Below, piece after piece: positions 1 to 6,215 of a stretch of DNA of 6,215 bases. Position 1 is the first letter of the stretch. Every line of letters begins with the position of its first letter. The position numbers and the translations under genes were made by a program. The DNA lies in NCBI GenBank assembly GCA_023254365.1, contig JALRLQ010000090.1, positions 1 to 6,215 on the forward strand, read 5' to 3'. The notes under the pieces are model-generated. The model worked only from the letters and a program-made list of their open reading frames with translations. It did no database searches and was not told where the DNA came from. The DNA is from Candidatus Poseidonia sp. (GTDB lineage: Archaea > Thermoplasmatota > Poseidoniia > Poseidoniales > Poseidoniaceae).

Positions 1-2519
1 GGTACACCGTTCATGTCCGAAGCGATGGGCGTGATGAAGCGCAAATTCACGTTGTTGGGGGCGTTCTCAATTCGGTAAAGGTTCCACGAAACATTGCCTT
101 GAGGCTCATGGTTGGGCCACGTCCATGTCAACGTCACTTCGTAACAACGGGACCAATCTTTCCGCAATTCAAAACAATCAGAACTGTTGGTGAATTCCCA
201 TTCATGACGGAATTGCTCAACCGTGGTTGTTGGAGGGATCGCATCGCCGCACAGCAAGCCCGCAGAGCCGTCTACTTTGGTGACGTTCACCATTTGGAAG
301 TTGGGTTGCCCTTCTCGGTCGATTGGGGCGATGGCATAGGAGGCACAGATGCCCGTTTCCAGATGGTCCGGGTCAATCCATTGCGTGTTTTCCGGAGAGA
401 GCGTCACGGCAAGCTTCCCGGCCGAGAGCTCCTCCCAAATCGCTTCGCTCACACCGCCGGCAGGGTCGGGGAAGACGGTGGTTCCGGTGATGCCTTGAAT
501 CTTGTAGAGGTTCCATCCGCCCATGTAGGGGTTGGTGATGTCGCCTTCGGCCGACCAATCGAGTTGGATTTGTCCGGCTTTCAGTTGGGTCCACTCAAAG
601 TCAACGGCCGTGATGTTGGTGTCGGGGAGGACACCAATCAGCAAGATAACGCCATCTTTGGTCAGCGATACCGAAATCCGGTCACCTTCGGGGTTGAATT
701 CGTAGGAGTCCACACCCTCAACATAGGTCCATAGTTGACTGTCAGTGGACGGCAGGTAGCGCACATCCACCGTGCTGTAATCGATGTTGTCAGGGAGGAT
801 GGCTGACAGATTCAGGTCCACCTCAAGGCCACGCAGGCCGTTGTCCTCGCCGTTCGTGGCTTGGAGGTCAAGGTCGACCATCATCAGCGGCGATCGTCCT
901 TGGCCGATGTTATAGGACACCCCGAGGTGGGGGAGCATGATTTCGTGACTGAACGTTACGGCCCGGTCGGTGGTGGCAGAACCGGTGAAGTACGGTTCGA
1001 CCGTGAGGTTGACAGCATTAAGAACATCGAATTCAATGTTGGCGTATTCGGTGTTGCCCCAAGGGTCAACGACTTGCAGTTGAAGTTCGTGATGGCCAAG
1101 CCCAAACTCAGCACCGGTTTTGTTCAGCACCTGGCCGTAGCCCCAGATGTAGAACCCTTCTCTCCAGGTGAAGTTGAGCGGTTGGGAGGCAACATCGCTA
1201 AATCGCCCCGCCAATTCAACATCGTCGGTGGTCAAGAACACATCCGTTTCGGAGTTGGTTTGGATGGTCGGACTGATTGGACCAACCTCAATGTCCGCCG
1301 TAAGTGAGTACAGGTTATCGCCGCTCTTGCTGTCCTTGCCAATCTGGAAGATGGTTGGAATTTGAACCCTCAGGAGGCGGGAAGCGCCCGTGGTCGTGAT
1401 GTCAAAGGTGCACACCGTCGTTTGGCCCGGGTAGAGGGTGTCGATGTCGCAATAATCCTCGACTTCAAGGTCGAACTGGGCGTTGTAAACCGTGAAGGAG
1501 ATGTTGATGTCGTTGACCGTCTGGTTTCCGTTGTTCCTGATTTCAGACACGACTCGGTCGGTTCCGTAATAGAACACGAGGGCTTGGTTGCTGTGGCTAG
1601 GATACACGTCCATGACTTTGAGGTCGATGCTGTTGTTGAGAACGATTTCAAACTCGGCGATGTTGTTGTTCCCGTTCAAATCAGCATAGGGGTTACCACT
1701 GCTGTTGAACAGACCGATCTTGAGGAGGAATCTCCCTTCAGTGTTGAAATTGAAGGTTGGCATATCCAAGTTGAACGGACTGGCGCCACCCCATGCAGGG
1801 AGGTTAGAGACCGTGCGGTAACTCTCTGACAACATGGTGGTGTCCTGCTCGTCCCACAGTTGCCATCCAAATTCAGCGTTGAAGGTGCAGACGCCGCAGA
1901 TGGTCGCTTCGCCCTTTGATTTGAACACGTAGTCCGTCCCGGTGTTCAGGACCCGTTCACCGTCGTACATGGCGAGGTTCGGGATGTGTTGAATCGGATT
2001 GTGGGATTCATCCACCTCAACGTCGACGAAGTTGGGTGTGAGGTTGATTTGGAACAGCAATTCGTCGTTGCTCGCATCGGCGTCGTTGCTCGAGAAGGAA
2101 TACAGAATGGTGTACACGCCGTTGGCTCCTCCACCAGGAATCCACTGGTTTGAGGAAGTGAATTCGACGGAATCGTTGCCTGGGACATTGGACATGGTGA
2201 AACTGCCCGTAGCAGAAAACACCGAGAGGCAGGTGGTAGCAGATACATTGCCGCTGCAAGCATACCACGTGAGGGTGCGGGCGAGACCGGATGGGGAAAA
2301 GTACGAGTTGGTGATTTCTGCGGTGAACGTAACGGCATCAAACGAATCGTACCATCCATCGGGGGTTGGCGAGACACTTTGCGTGATGCCCAATTCACCG
2401 GAAGCAGCACTTGCCGTCGGCGTGACCGTGAGGGCGGCAAGCGAGGAAAGGAGAAGAAGGGTGACAAAGCCAAAGCTGGTGCGTTGCTTCGAAAGGTTGC
2501 GTTGCTTTCGCTCGCTCAT
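1..2519 (-). CDS. Large secreted multi-domain surface protein (CARDB/Ig-like and Fn3-like modules), 3' end outside window
   Basis: Seen: one uninterrupted frame of 839 codons on the minus strand, with no stop before the left edge, so the C-terminus is missing. It starts MSERKQRNLSKQR, followed by a hydrophobic stretch (about residues 16-32) and an A-S-A site at 36-38: a Sec signal peptide with cleavage probably after residue 38. A GAGG box lies 8 nt before the ATG, supporting this start. The mature part is rich in beta-strand, Asn, Thr and N-x-S/T sequons. Approximate modules: Ig-like 39-165 with a Cys pair; a second 166-297 with a C-x-x-C; a CARDB-like one about 298-405 (EIRNNGNQTVNDINISF); a PKD/cadherin-like one about 415-505 (hydrophobic-x-V-x-D-P-W-G-N); a beta-rich segment 505-645; and two Fn3-like repeats, about 648-755 and from 795 to the edge, sharing a W-N-L-Y-[KR]-I core. 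Inference: an extracellular or cell-surface protein for adhesion or binding; ligand unknown. No catalytic motif was recognised. Domain names come from pattern recognition and are approximate; reading frame and export are secure. Confidence 0.85.
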   Translation of the reverse strand, partial: MSERKQRNLSKQRTSFGFVTLLLLSSLAALTVTPTASAASGELGITQSVSPTPDGWYDSFDAVTFTAEITNSYFSPSGLARTLTWYACSGNVSATTCLSVFSATGSFTMSNVPGNDSVEFTSSNQWIPGGGANGVYTILYSFSSNDADASNDELLFQINLTPNFVDVEVDESHNPIQHIPNLAMYDGERVLNTGTDYVFKSKGEATICGVCTFNAEFGWQLWDEQDTTMLSESYRTVSNLPAWGGASPFNLDMPTFNFNTEGRFLLKIGLFNSSGNPYADLNGNNNIAEFEIVLNNSIDLKVMDVYPSHSNQALVFYYGTDRVVSEIRNNGNQTVNDINISFTVYNAQFDLEVEDYCDIDTLYPGQTTVCTFDITTTGASRLLRVQIPTIFQIGKDSKSGDNLYSLTADIEVGPISPTIQTNSETDVFLTTDDVELAGRFSDVASQPLNFTWREGFYIWGYGQVLNKTGAEFGLGHHELQLQVVDPWGNTEYANIEFDVLNAVNLTVEPYFTGSATTDRAVTFSHEIMLPHLGVSYNIGQGRSPLMMVDLDLQATNGEDNGLRGLEVDLNLSAILPDNIDYSTVDVRYLPSTDSQLWTYVEGVDSYEFNPEGDRISVSLTKDGVILLIGVLPDTNITAVDFEWTQLKAGQIQLDWSAEGDITNPYMGGWNLYKIQGITGTTVFPDPAGGVSEAIWEELSAGKLAVTLSPENTQWIDPDHLETGICASYAIAPIDREGQPNFQMVNVTKVDGSAGLLCGDAIPPTTTVEQFRHEWEFTNSSDCFELRKDWSRCYEVTLTWTWPNHEPQGNVSWNLYRIENAPNNVNLRFITPIASDMNGV

Positions 2520-2527
2520 CAAAACTT

Positions 2528-2531
2528 CCTC
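2528..2531 (-). promoter_or_regulatory. Shine-Dalgarno box of the secreted surface protein gene
   Basis: GAGG on the minus strand, 8 nt before the ATG at 2519. It fixes the start directly ahead of the signal peptide. No comparable box precedes another in-frame start nearby. Confidence 0.6.
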
Positions 2532-2579
2532 ACATCCGTGATTCAAAGACCCATCGCTTCCAACACTCGGTATCAAGGT

Positions 2580-2588
2580 GTTTTATCG
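2580..2588 (-). promoter_or_regulatory. Possible archaeal TATA box for the secreted protein gene
   Basis: The minus strand reads CGATAAAAC here, an A/T-rich box in an otherwise GC-balanced stretch. It is centred about 65 nt upstream of the start at 2519. With the usual 25-27 nt from box to transcription start, the leader would be about 38 nt and would include the GAGG box. The complementary plus strand (TTTTATC) could instead serve the divergent gene starting at 2679. This is inference from position and composition only. Confidence 0.3.
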
Positions 2589-2678
2589 GACATGAAGAGG
2601 TACGCGTTTGGCGACGGTTGGAGGTCTTCTGCTCGCCCCGGGCGGCAACCTCATGAAGCAAGCACGCATGGTCGCATC

Positions 2679-3764
2679 ATGCGCCCCATCGCCTTCGCAA
2701 CCGAAGAGCGAGATGAGGGCGCGCTGACCGCCGTCATCGAATTCCTATCGGCGTTCACCTTGTTTTTGATGATCCTCACGGCCTTCATCTCACTGGCTCA
2801 ACTTCAGATGGGCTCAAACGACCCCGATGTAGACCGGTTGGACCGGGCAGCTGCCCTTGGTCTTGACCGTCTCACCTCCGACAGCGGTTGGTTCGTTCCG
2901 ATGACCGATGTGTTGGATTACGGGAATGCTACCGATGCCTGGCACCACCAATCCGCTGAAGCCCTTCACCAAGGGCGCGTTCAACCCGGTTTGATGGACA
3001 ACCATCGGTTGGACATGGACCGTATCGCAGCCCTCCACAACGTGACCGAAGAGGGCATGGCCGCAGGGCTAGGTTTGGCCGATGACATGAGTTTGCACCT
3101 CACCATCACGGTCTTGGAAAGCACCGATTCCACGAGGACAGGAGCTGTACTGTTCAACGGAGGGACGGACCGTGGAACCGCTCCCTCTTCCTCAACCGCT
3201 TACCGTTCGTTCCAACAGAACGGCGAGCGTTTCGGTGTGGTGCTTGAGGTCCACGACGGAGGTCGCAAAAACAACGTCCTGCACATCACGGAGGTGATGG
3301 CCCGCCCATCTTCCACCGGGCCAGAATGGATTGAAGTGGCCAATCCCAACGATTTCGCCATCGCCTTGAAAGGTTGGTCCTTCTTCCACACCTCCGGCTC
3401 TTCGACGAGCAACGTGCTGCTTCAAAGCGGTGTGATTTCGGGCCAATCGCTTTCTTTGTTCACAGGCGATGTATCGTCCCAAGAGGTTGGCAACGCCACC
3501 CACATCATCGACCTCGGCCAAGCCGGCTTCTTGGGAGTGGGTCAACTCAACGGCTTGGCAGACGGCCAAGGTGTCCTTCTCCTGCGTTACACGCAACTGG
3601 ATGAAATCGCTCCCGGCGATGTCATGCGGGTGGAATGGGGCGGCAACACGGGGATGTTCATGGTGACAGGTCAATCGCTCGTTTGGGACGGTGAAGACCG
3701 GTTCTCCTCAGAATCTTGGAGCATTGAAGACCAACCAACGCCCGGTGAATCATCCACGGCATGA
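2679..3764 (+). CDS. Pilin-like membrane-anchored surface protein with C-terminal lamin-tail domain (LTD)
   Basis: Seen, using the ATG at 2679 (361 aa): a short leader ends in R-D-E-G (residues 11-14), followed by a hydrophobic helix (A15 to about L42, ALTAVIEFLSAF...). E-G|A-L fits the archaeal class III signal pattern cut by prepilin peptidase, so this may be a type IV pilin-like protein; a plain N-terminal anchor is the alternative. Residues about 46-160 are polar and predicted outside the cell; they include a D-R-I-A-A-L-H-N-V-T stretch resembling archaeal pilin-like ectodomains. From about residue 198 to 320 lies a lamin-tail domain: HITEVMARPSS, then E-W-I-E-V-A-N-P-N-D and L-K-G-W-S, the hallmark of the LTD beta-sandwich. 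LTDs in prokaryotic exported proteins are usually taken as binding or anchoring modules. An upstream in-frame ATG at 2592 would give 390 aa, with AAGGTG 12 nt before it; the extra residues look non-coding and would make an over-long leader, so 2679 is preferred. The frame stays open back to 2379, but that part is antisense to the divergent gene. Confidence 0.8.
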   Translation: MRPIAFATEERDEGALTAVIEFLSAFTLFLMILTAFISLAQLQMGSNDPDVDRLDRAAALGLDRLTSDSGWFVPMTDVLDYGNATDAWHHQSAEALHQGRVQPGLMDNHRLDMDRIAALHNVTEEGMAAGLGLADDMSLHLTITVLESTDSTRTGAVLFNGGTDRGTAPSSSTAYRSFQQNGERFGVVLEVHDGGRKNNVLHITEVMARPSSTGPEWIEVANPNDFAIALKGWSFFHTSGSSTSNVLLQSGVISGQSLSLFTGDVSSQEVGNATHIIDLGQAGFLGVGQLNGLADGQGVLLLRYTQLDEIAPGDVMRVEWGGNTGMFMVTGQSLVWDGEDRFSSESWSIEDQPTPGESSTA

Positions 3765-3830
3765 GCCGAGGGTGCAACCCCGGCGGAGGAACAATTCATC
3801 AACCTGCGGCTGTTCATCTTGCATGTTCCC

Positions 3831-4613
3831 ATGCAGCCGAGCAGTGTTTACACCCGAGACCGATGCGTGACCGGTATCCATGGACTGGATGAGATTCTGC
3901 GGGGTGGCATTCCGTACGGGTCCACCGTTTTGGCCGCAGGAACCTGTGGCTCGGGAAAAACCACACTCGGGATGGAATTTCTTGTCCGAGGTGCACTCGC
4001 CGGCGAAGCGTGCGCCCATTTTACCGCCACGGAGCCGTCGGTGAAGTTGCTCGAGAACATCCGCCAGTACGCCTTTTTTGACATGAACATGGTCGATTCA
4101 GGTCTCATCAACGTCTTTGACATGGACGTGCTGTACTCTTGGCTTGGTTTGGACAAAGCTTCCTTCGATTTGGACGACGTTCACGCCCTGATCAAGTCCA
4201 TCGTCGACATCGTGAACACCATCGGTGTGACTCGTCTGGTCATCGACTCGGTCACCACCCTCTGTTACAAGATTAAATCCGAACAACTCATTCGCGATTT
4301 CCTGTTTACCCTTGGTAAGAAACTGGCAACGCTTGGGTGCACCACCATCCTGATCTCGGAGATCACCTCAGCGACTGAAAACGCTCACTGGTCGTCCTTC
4401 GGGGTGGAAGAAGCCATCGCCGACGGCATCATTGTGATGGGTGATTCGGAGCGAATGGGGCACCTTCTTCGTTTCCTCCAAGTGGTCAAGATGCGGGGTA
4501 CGTCGCACAGCCGGGCAAAACACGCCATCGAATTGACACCGCTTGGAGTCATGCTCATTCCGATGCTGAAGTGGGGCGCGTCAGCCGATAAGACGTCCAG
4601 ATGGGGGCAATAA
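3831..4613 (+). CDS. KaiC/RadA-like RecA-superfamily ATPase with intact P-loop
   Basis: Single RecA/KaiC domain, 260 aa. Seen: the entry motif G-I-H-G-L-D-E-I-L-R-G-G-I-P-Y-G (15-30), typical of KaiC/Rad55-type proteins; a canonical Walker A GTCGSGKT (37-44); a T-E-P segment (67-69) where KaiC carries its catalytic Glu pair, with one Glu here; Walker B LVIDS (136-140); a probable sensor strand ILISE (173-177); and the KaiC-type V-V-K-M-R-G-T-S-H signature (218-226), which in relatives contacts nucleotide across the subunit interface. Family knowledge: such proteins form ATP-binding hexameric rings and act in signalling or regulation; substrate and partner are unknown here. The ATG at 3831 is chosen because the KaiC motif starts soon after it. 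A TTG at 3819 would add four residues. No good SD is adjacent. The gene follows the LTD protein gene by 66 nt and overlaps the next gene by 13 nt, so co-transcription with the next two genes is likely. It is a single domain, not double-domain clock KaiC. Confidence 0.9.
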   Translation: MQPSSVYTRDRCVTGIHGLDEILRGGIPYGSTVLAAGTCGSGKTTLGMEFLVRGALAGEACAHFTATEPSVKLLENIRQYAFFDMNMVDSGLINVFDMDVLYSWLGLDKASFDLDDVHALIKSIVDIVNTIGVTRLVIDSVTTLCYKIKSEQLIRDFLFTLGKKLATLGCTTILISEITSATENAHWSSFGVEEAIADGIIVMGDSERMGHLLRFLQVVKMRGTSHSRAKHAIELTPLGVMLIPMLKWGASADKTSRWGQ

Positions 4614-5200
4614 GCGTGTTCGAACTTGACCAGCGCATCGCCGAGCAACTCACACAGGTGGCCCTGAGCAGTTCGGTTCAGGTTCGCATGAGCGCAGCCA
4701 ATTCCTTTGCGGTCACGGCCAGCACCATGGTGCCCTTGATGCAGATGTTTGAGATGGGTGGCGTCTACATTTCAGCAAGTCGTGGAGCGGTTGAAATCAT
4801 CCAAGCCTTCGAATCCATTGGCGTGGACGTTTCCAACATCCATTTCCTTGACCTCGTCTCTTCAGGTGTGCTCGGTGGAACAGATGTGCCGTATCAGAAC
4901 ATCACGTTCATTGACAGCCCCATTATGCTGGAGAGCATCCTACTTCGCACCCTTTACACCCTTCGAACGGTGTCAAACCCGCGAAACTTTGTGTTCCTCG
5001 ACAGCGTGAATGCGCTTGCCATTTACAACGATGACCGCATGCTCGCCGAGTACCTTCACACCTTCATCAACACCTTCCGCCAGCGAGAGGTGTTGTCGGT
5101 GATTCTCAACGTGCCCGACCAAACGCCACCGCTTGTGCTTGCCAACCTCGACACGTACTGCACCGATTTGGTTGACCGAGGCCAGGTGGTTCTGCTCTGA
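4601..5200 (+). CDS. RecA-fold protein lacking a P-loop (DUF835/DUF7504-like), probable pseudo-ATPase
   Basis: A 199-aa protein. Seen: alternating hydrophobic strands and helices of a RecA-like core, with G-G-V-Y-I-S-A-S-R (53-61), I-H-F-L-D (80-84), I-T-F-I-D-S-P (101-107) and a Walker B-like strand N-F-V-F-L-D-S-V-N-A-L (129-139). No G-x4-G-K-[ST] occurs anywhere; the region where the P-loop should lie reads N-S-F-A-V-T-A-S-T-M. This layout (VYIS-x-S-R, a FID strand, then FLDS) resembles archaeal DUF835/DUF7504-type proteins, which are degenerate RecA relatives; the assignment is from memory of that pattern. Inference: it does not hydrolyse ATP alone and probably serves as a structural or regulatory partner of the upstream ATPase. 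The ATG at 4601 lies inside the upstream gene's last codons (13-nt overlap, different frame), suggesting translational coupling. A GTG at 4616, preceded by a G-run, is an alternative start that removes five residues and the overlap. No membrane segment or signal peptide is seen. Confidence 0.85.
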   Translation: MGAISVFELDQRIAEQLTQVALSSSVQVRMSAANSFAVTASTMVPLMQMFEMGGVYISASRGAVEIIQAFESIGVDVSNIHFLDLVSSGVLGGTDVPYQNITFIDSPIMLESILLRTLYTLRTVSNPRNFVFLDSVNALAIYNDDRMLAEYLHTFINTFRQREVLSVILNVPDQTPPLVLANLDTYCTDLVDRGQVVLL

Positions 5201-5206
5201 GGTGAT
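5199..5206 (+). promoter_or_regulatory. Strong Shine-Dalgarno box of the third RecA-like gene, overlapping the upstream stop codon
   Basis: GAGGTGAT is complementary to the 3' end of archaeal 16S rRNA (AUCACCUC) and lies 5 nt before the ATG at 5212. It shares the GA of the TGA stop at 5198-5200. It selects 5212 over the out-of-frame ATGs at 5205 and 5208, and implies re-initiation or efficient coupling with the preceding gene. Confidence 0.75.
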
Positions 5207-5211
5207 GATGA

Positions 5212-6015
5212 ATGGCACGAAAAATGGAGTTTGACCCGGAGGATGAGGAATTCTTTGGAAGCGTTGGTTCTTTCGGTGTTCCAAAGTTCGACAACGAAAT
5301 GCGAGGCGGCGTTCCGCGCGGTTTCACGATGATCGCCTTTACCGAAACCGGGTCCGGTAGCGAGCTGTTTGCCAAACAATTCACGTCACCCGCTGAAGAG
5401 TCCGATAACACCCTTTACATCGCCACCGATGAAGGCCAACAGGAGATTGTACGAATTTTCCAAAAATACGGTTGGCCCCTCGACATCAAGGTTCGCACCA
5501 TCGGCGAAGAGTACAACGCCAATGTTCTCGAACGTGAGTTGCTGGCCAGTCGATATCGGTTGGAAGGCTTCCAACTTTCCGACATCCAACGGTTGGCGCA
5601 AACTCGGTTTGTTGATGACAACAACCAAGATTACTTGACCGAAGTGACCAACGAAATCATGGGCCTCGGGCCCTATTTCAGAGCCGTTCTTGACAACCTC
5701 GATTTTTTCCTTCAGCGTGAGGACCCCGCCCGCGTTCTATCGATGGTTCGTATGCTTCAGGCTCACGCCCAAATGGTCCGTGGTCTGCTGATGATTTCGG
5801 TCTCCACGGACGGTTTGGAACCCACCATCAAACAAGAATTGTCATCCATTGCCGACATGGTGTTGTCCTTCAAGGTCAGAACCATCGGAACAGATTTTGA
5901 AAATTCGATGATCGTTTCCAAATTCCGAAACGCCCCAGAGAACCTGAAAATTCTCGTGTTCCGTGTGACGCCAGAAGAAGGAATCACGCCAGAGACCGTC
6001 GAGCGTATCGCTTGA
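5212..6015 (+). CDS. KaiC/FlaH-like RecA-superfamily protein with degenerate Walker A, probable pseudo-ATPase
   Basis: A 267-aa protein with an acidic N-terminus (residues 6-13). Seen: G-V-P-K-F-D-N-E-M-R-G-G-V-P-R-G-F (22-38) aligns with the KaiC entry motif of the gene at 3831. The P-loop position reads T-E-T-G-S-G-S-E (44-51): the glycine turn remains, but the first Gly is Thr, the catalytic Lys is Ser50 and the Thr is Glu51. T-L-Y-I-A-T-D-E-G (67-75) matches the strand that holds the ATEP motif in the active paralogue. Residues about 98-150 form a charged, helical insert before the Walker B-like R-A-V-L-D-N-L-D (157-164). The end, S-K-F-R-N-A-P-E-N-L-K-I-L-V-F-R (236-251), corresponds to the K-M-R-G segment. 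Inference: it shares the KaiC fold but is probably unable to hydrolyse ATP; it may form mixed rings with, or dock on, the intact ATPase. It is separated by 11 nt from the preceding gene and led by a strong SD. FlaH of the archaellum belongs to the same superfamily, but no other archaellum gene is visible here. Confidence 0.87.
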   Translation: MARKMEFDPEDEEFFGSVGSFGVPKFDNEMRGGVPRGFTMIAFTETGSGSELFAKQFTSPAEESDNTLYIATDEGQQEIVRIFQKYGWPLDIKVRTIGEEYNANVLERELLASRYRLEGFQLSDIQRLAQTRFVDDNNQDYLTEVTNEIMGLGPYFRAVLDNLDFFLQREDPARVLSMVRMLQAHAQMVRGLLMISVSTDGLEPTIKQELSSIADMVLSFKVRTIGTDFENSMIVSKFRNAPENLKILVFRVTPEEGITPETVERIA

Positions 6016-6070
6016 AGGCGGGTCGTGGACACAACGACATGTCCAAAACAGTCGGGGGTTCGCCAACACC

Positions 6071-6215
6071 ATGGGCAAGCGCGCCGCCACCGGTGGTTTC
6101 GACCCCTCGGGTATCGATGCCGAGGCTTGGGAGCACCTTGAAGGGCAACTGGAGGCGACCATACCAAATTACGACCGCGTGAACACGTGGATGACGTTCG
6201 GTCAGGACAAGCGAT
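6071..6215 (+). CDS. ubiE: UbiE/MenG-family quinone C-methyltransferase, N-terminal fragment
   Basis: Forty-eight codons are present before the window ends. Seen: MGKRAATGGFDPSG, an acidic helix (D-A-E-A-W-E-H-L-E), then I-P-N-Y-D-R-V-N-T-W-M-T-F-G-Q-D-K-R (residues 32-48). That block matches the N-terminal signature of UbiE/COQ5/MenG methyltransferases (Y-D-x-x-N-x-x-x-[ST]-F-G-x-D-x-x-W-R). Family knowledge: these enzymes use S-adenosylmethionine to C-methylate demethylmenaquinone or the ubiquinone precursor, at the cytoplasmic membrane face. The SAM-binding motifs lie beyond the edge and cannot be checked. The ATG at 6071 is the only standard ATG in this frame between 6015 and the signature. 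A G-run at 6054-6058 is a weak SD candidate. The 55-nt gap and different likely role suggest it need not belong functionally to the RecA-like trio, although it is co-directional and could share the transcript. Confidence 0.7.
   Translation, partial: MGKRAATGGFDPSGIDAEAWEHLEGQLEATIPNYDRVNTWMTFGQDKR

Noticed and set aside
99..734. Plus-strand ORF of 211 aa
   Set aside because: It lies wholly antisense to the signal-peptide-bearing minus-strand gene, has no recognisable domain, and its composition is that of a shadow frame.
861..1829. Plus-strand ORFs of 148 and 155 aa (861-1307 and 1362-1829)
   Set aside because: Antisense to the same continuous minus-strand frame, which has clear CARDB/PKD-like content; their Val-, Asp- and Gly-rich sequence is typical of a reverse-frame shadow.
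1946..2541. Overlapping ORFs on both strands near the start of the secreted gene
   Set aside because: The minus-strand ones are frame-shifted copies of the real signal-peptide frame (Pro-, Ser- and Arg-rich), and the plus-strand one is antisense to it.
2379..2678. N-terminal extension of the LTD protein to a start at 2379
   Set aside because: The first 140 nt would be antisense to the signal peptide region of the divergent gene, the residues are Lys/Arg-rich and low quality, and a pilin-like leader should be short.
3819..3830. TTG start for the KaiC-like ATPase
   Set aside because: It adds only four residues, has no better ribosome site, and an ATG follows at 3831; kept as an alternative only.
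3761..3889. Small ORF starting ATGA over the LTD gene stop, about 42 codons
   Set aside because: It runs into the KaiC-like gene in another frame, its His-, Pro- and Cys-rich sequence matches nothing recognisable, and no SD precedes it.
3831..6015. Circadian-clock kaiBC or archaellum flaH operon
   Set aside because: The ATPase has one domain rather than two, no kaiB-like gene is present, and no other archaellum component is visible.
6039..6176. Short ORF from the ATG at 6039
   Set aside because: It is out of frame with the UbiE signature, Pro/Ser-rich, and ends after about 45 codons inside the methyltransferase gene.

Overview
The window looks like a gene-dense archaeal chromosome segment, most plausibly from a marine Euryarchaeota/Thermoplasmatota lineage such as Marine Group II (Poseidoniales). 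This placement is inference. It rests on a very large secreted multi-domain surface protein, an archaeal pilin-like membrane-anchor protein, a run of RecA/KaiC-superfamily genes typical of archaea, moderate GC content, and a Shine-Dalgarno site (GAGGTGAT) that matches the archaeal anti-SD. No rRNA, tRNA, CRISPR array, insertion sequence or phage gene is visible.

Left part (1-2519, minus strand): one continuous reading frame that starts with a signal peptide and runs off the left edge. At least 839 residues are present. It encodes an exported protein built from beta-sandwich modules: CARDB/Ig-like, PKD/cadherin-like and then Fn3-like. All apparent plus-strand ORFs in 1-2540 are antisense shadows of it.

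Middle (2520-3764): a short divergent promoter region, then a plus-strand gene for a membrane-anchored surface protein. Its N-terminus resembles a class III (type IV pilin-like) signal and its C-terminal half carries a lamin-tail domain (LTD). With the divergent secreted protein it forms a cell-surface pair.

Right (3831-6015): three tightly packed plus-strand genes, all apparently of the RecA/KaiC-like fold. The first has intact Walker A and Walker B motifs. The second, which overlaps it by 13 nt, has no P-loop. The third, 11 nt further on and preceded by a strong SD, has a P-loop whose lysine and threonine are replaced by Ser-Glu. This reads as one operon encoding an active ATPase plus two probable pseudo-ATPase partners, and it is the most interesting element of the window.

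Right edge (6071-6215): the N-terminus of a UbiE/MenG-type quinone C-methyltransferase, cut by the window end.
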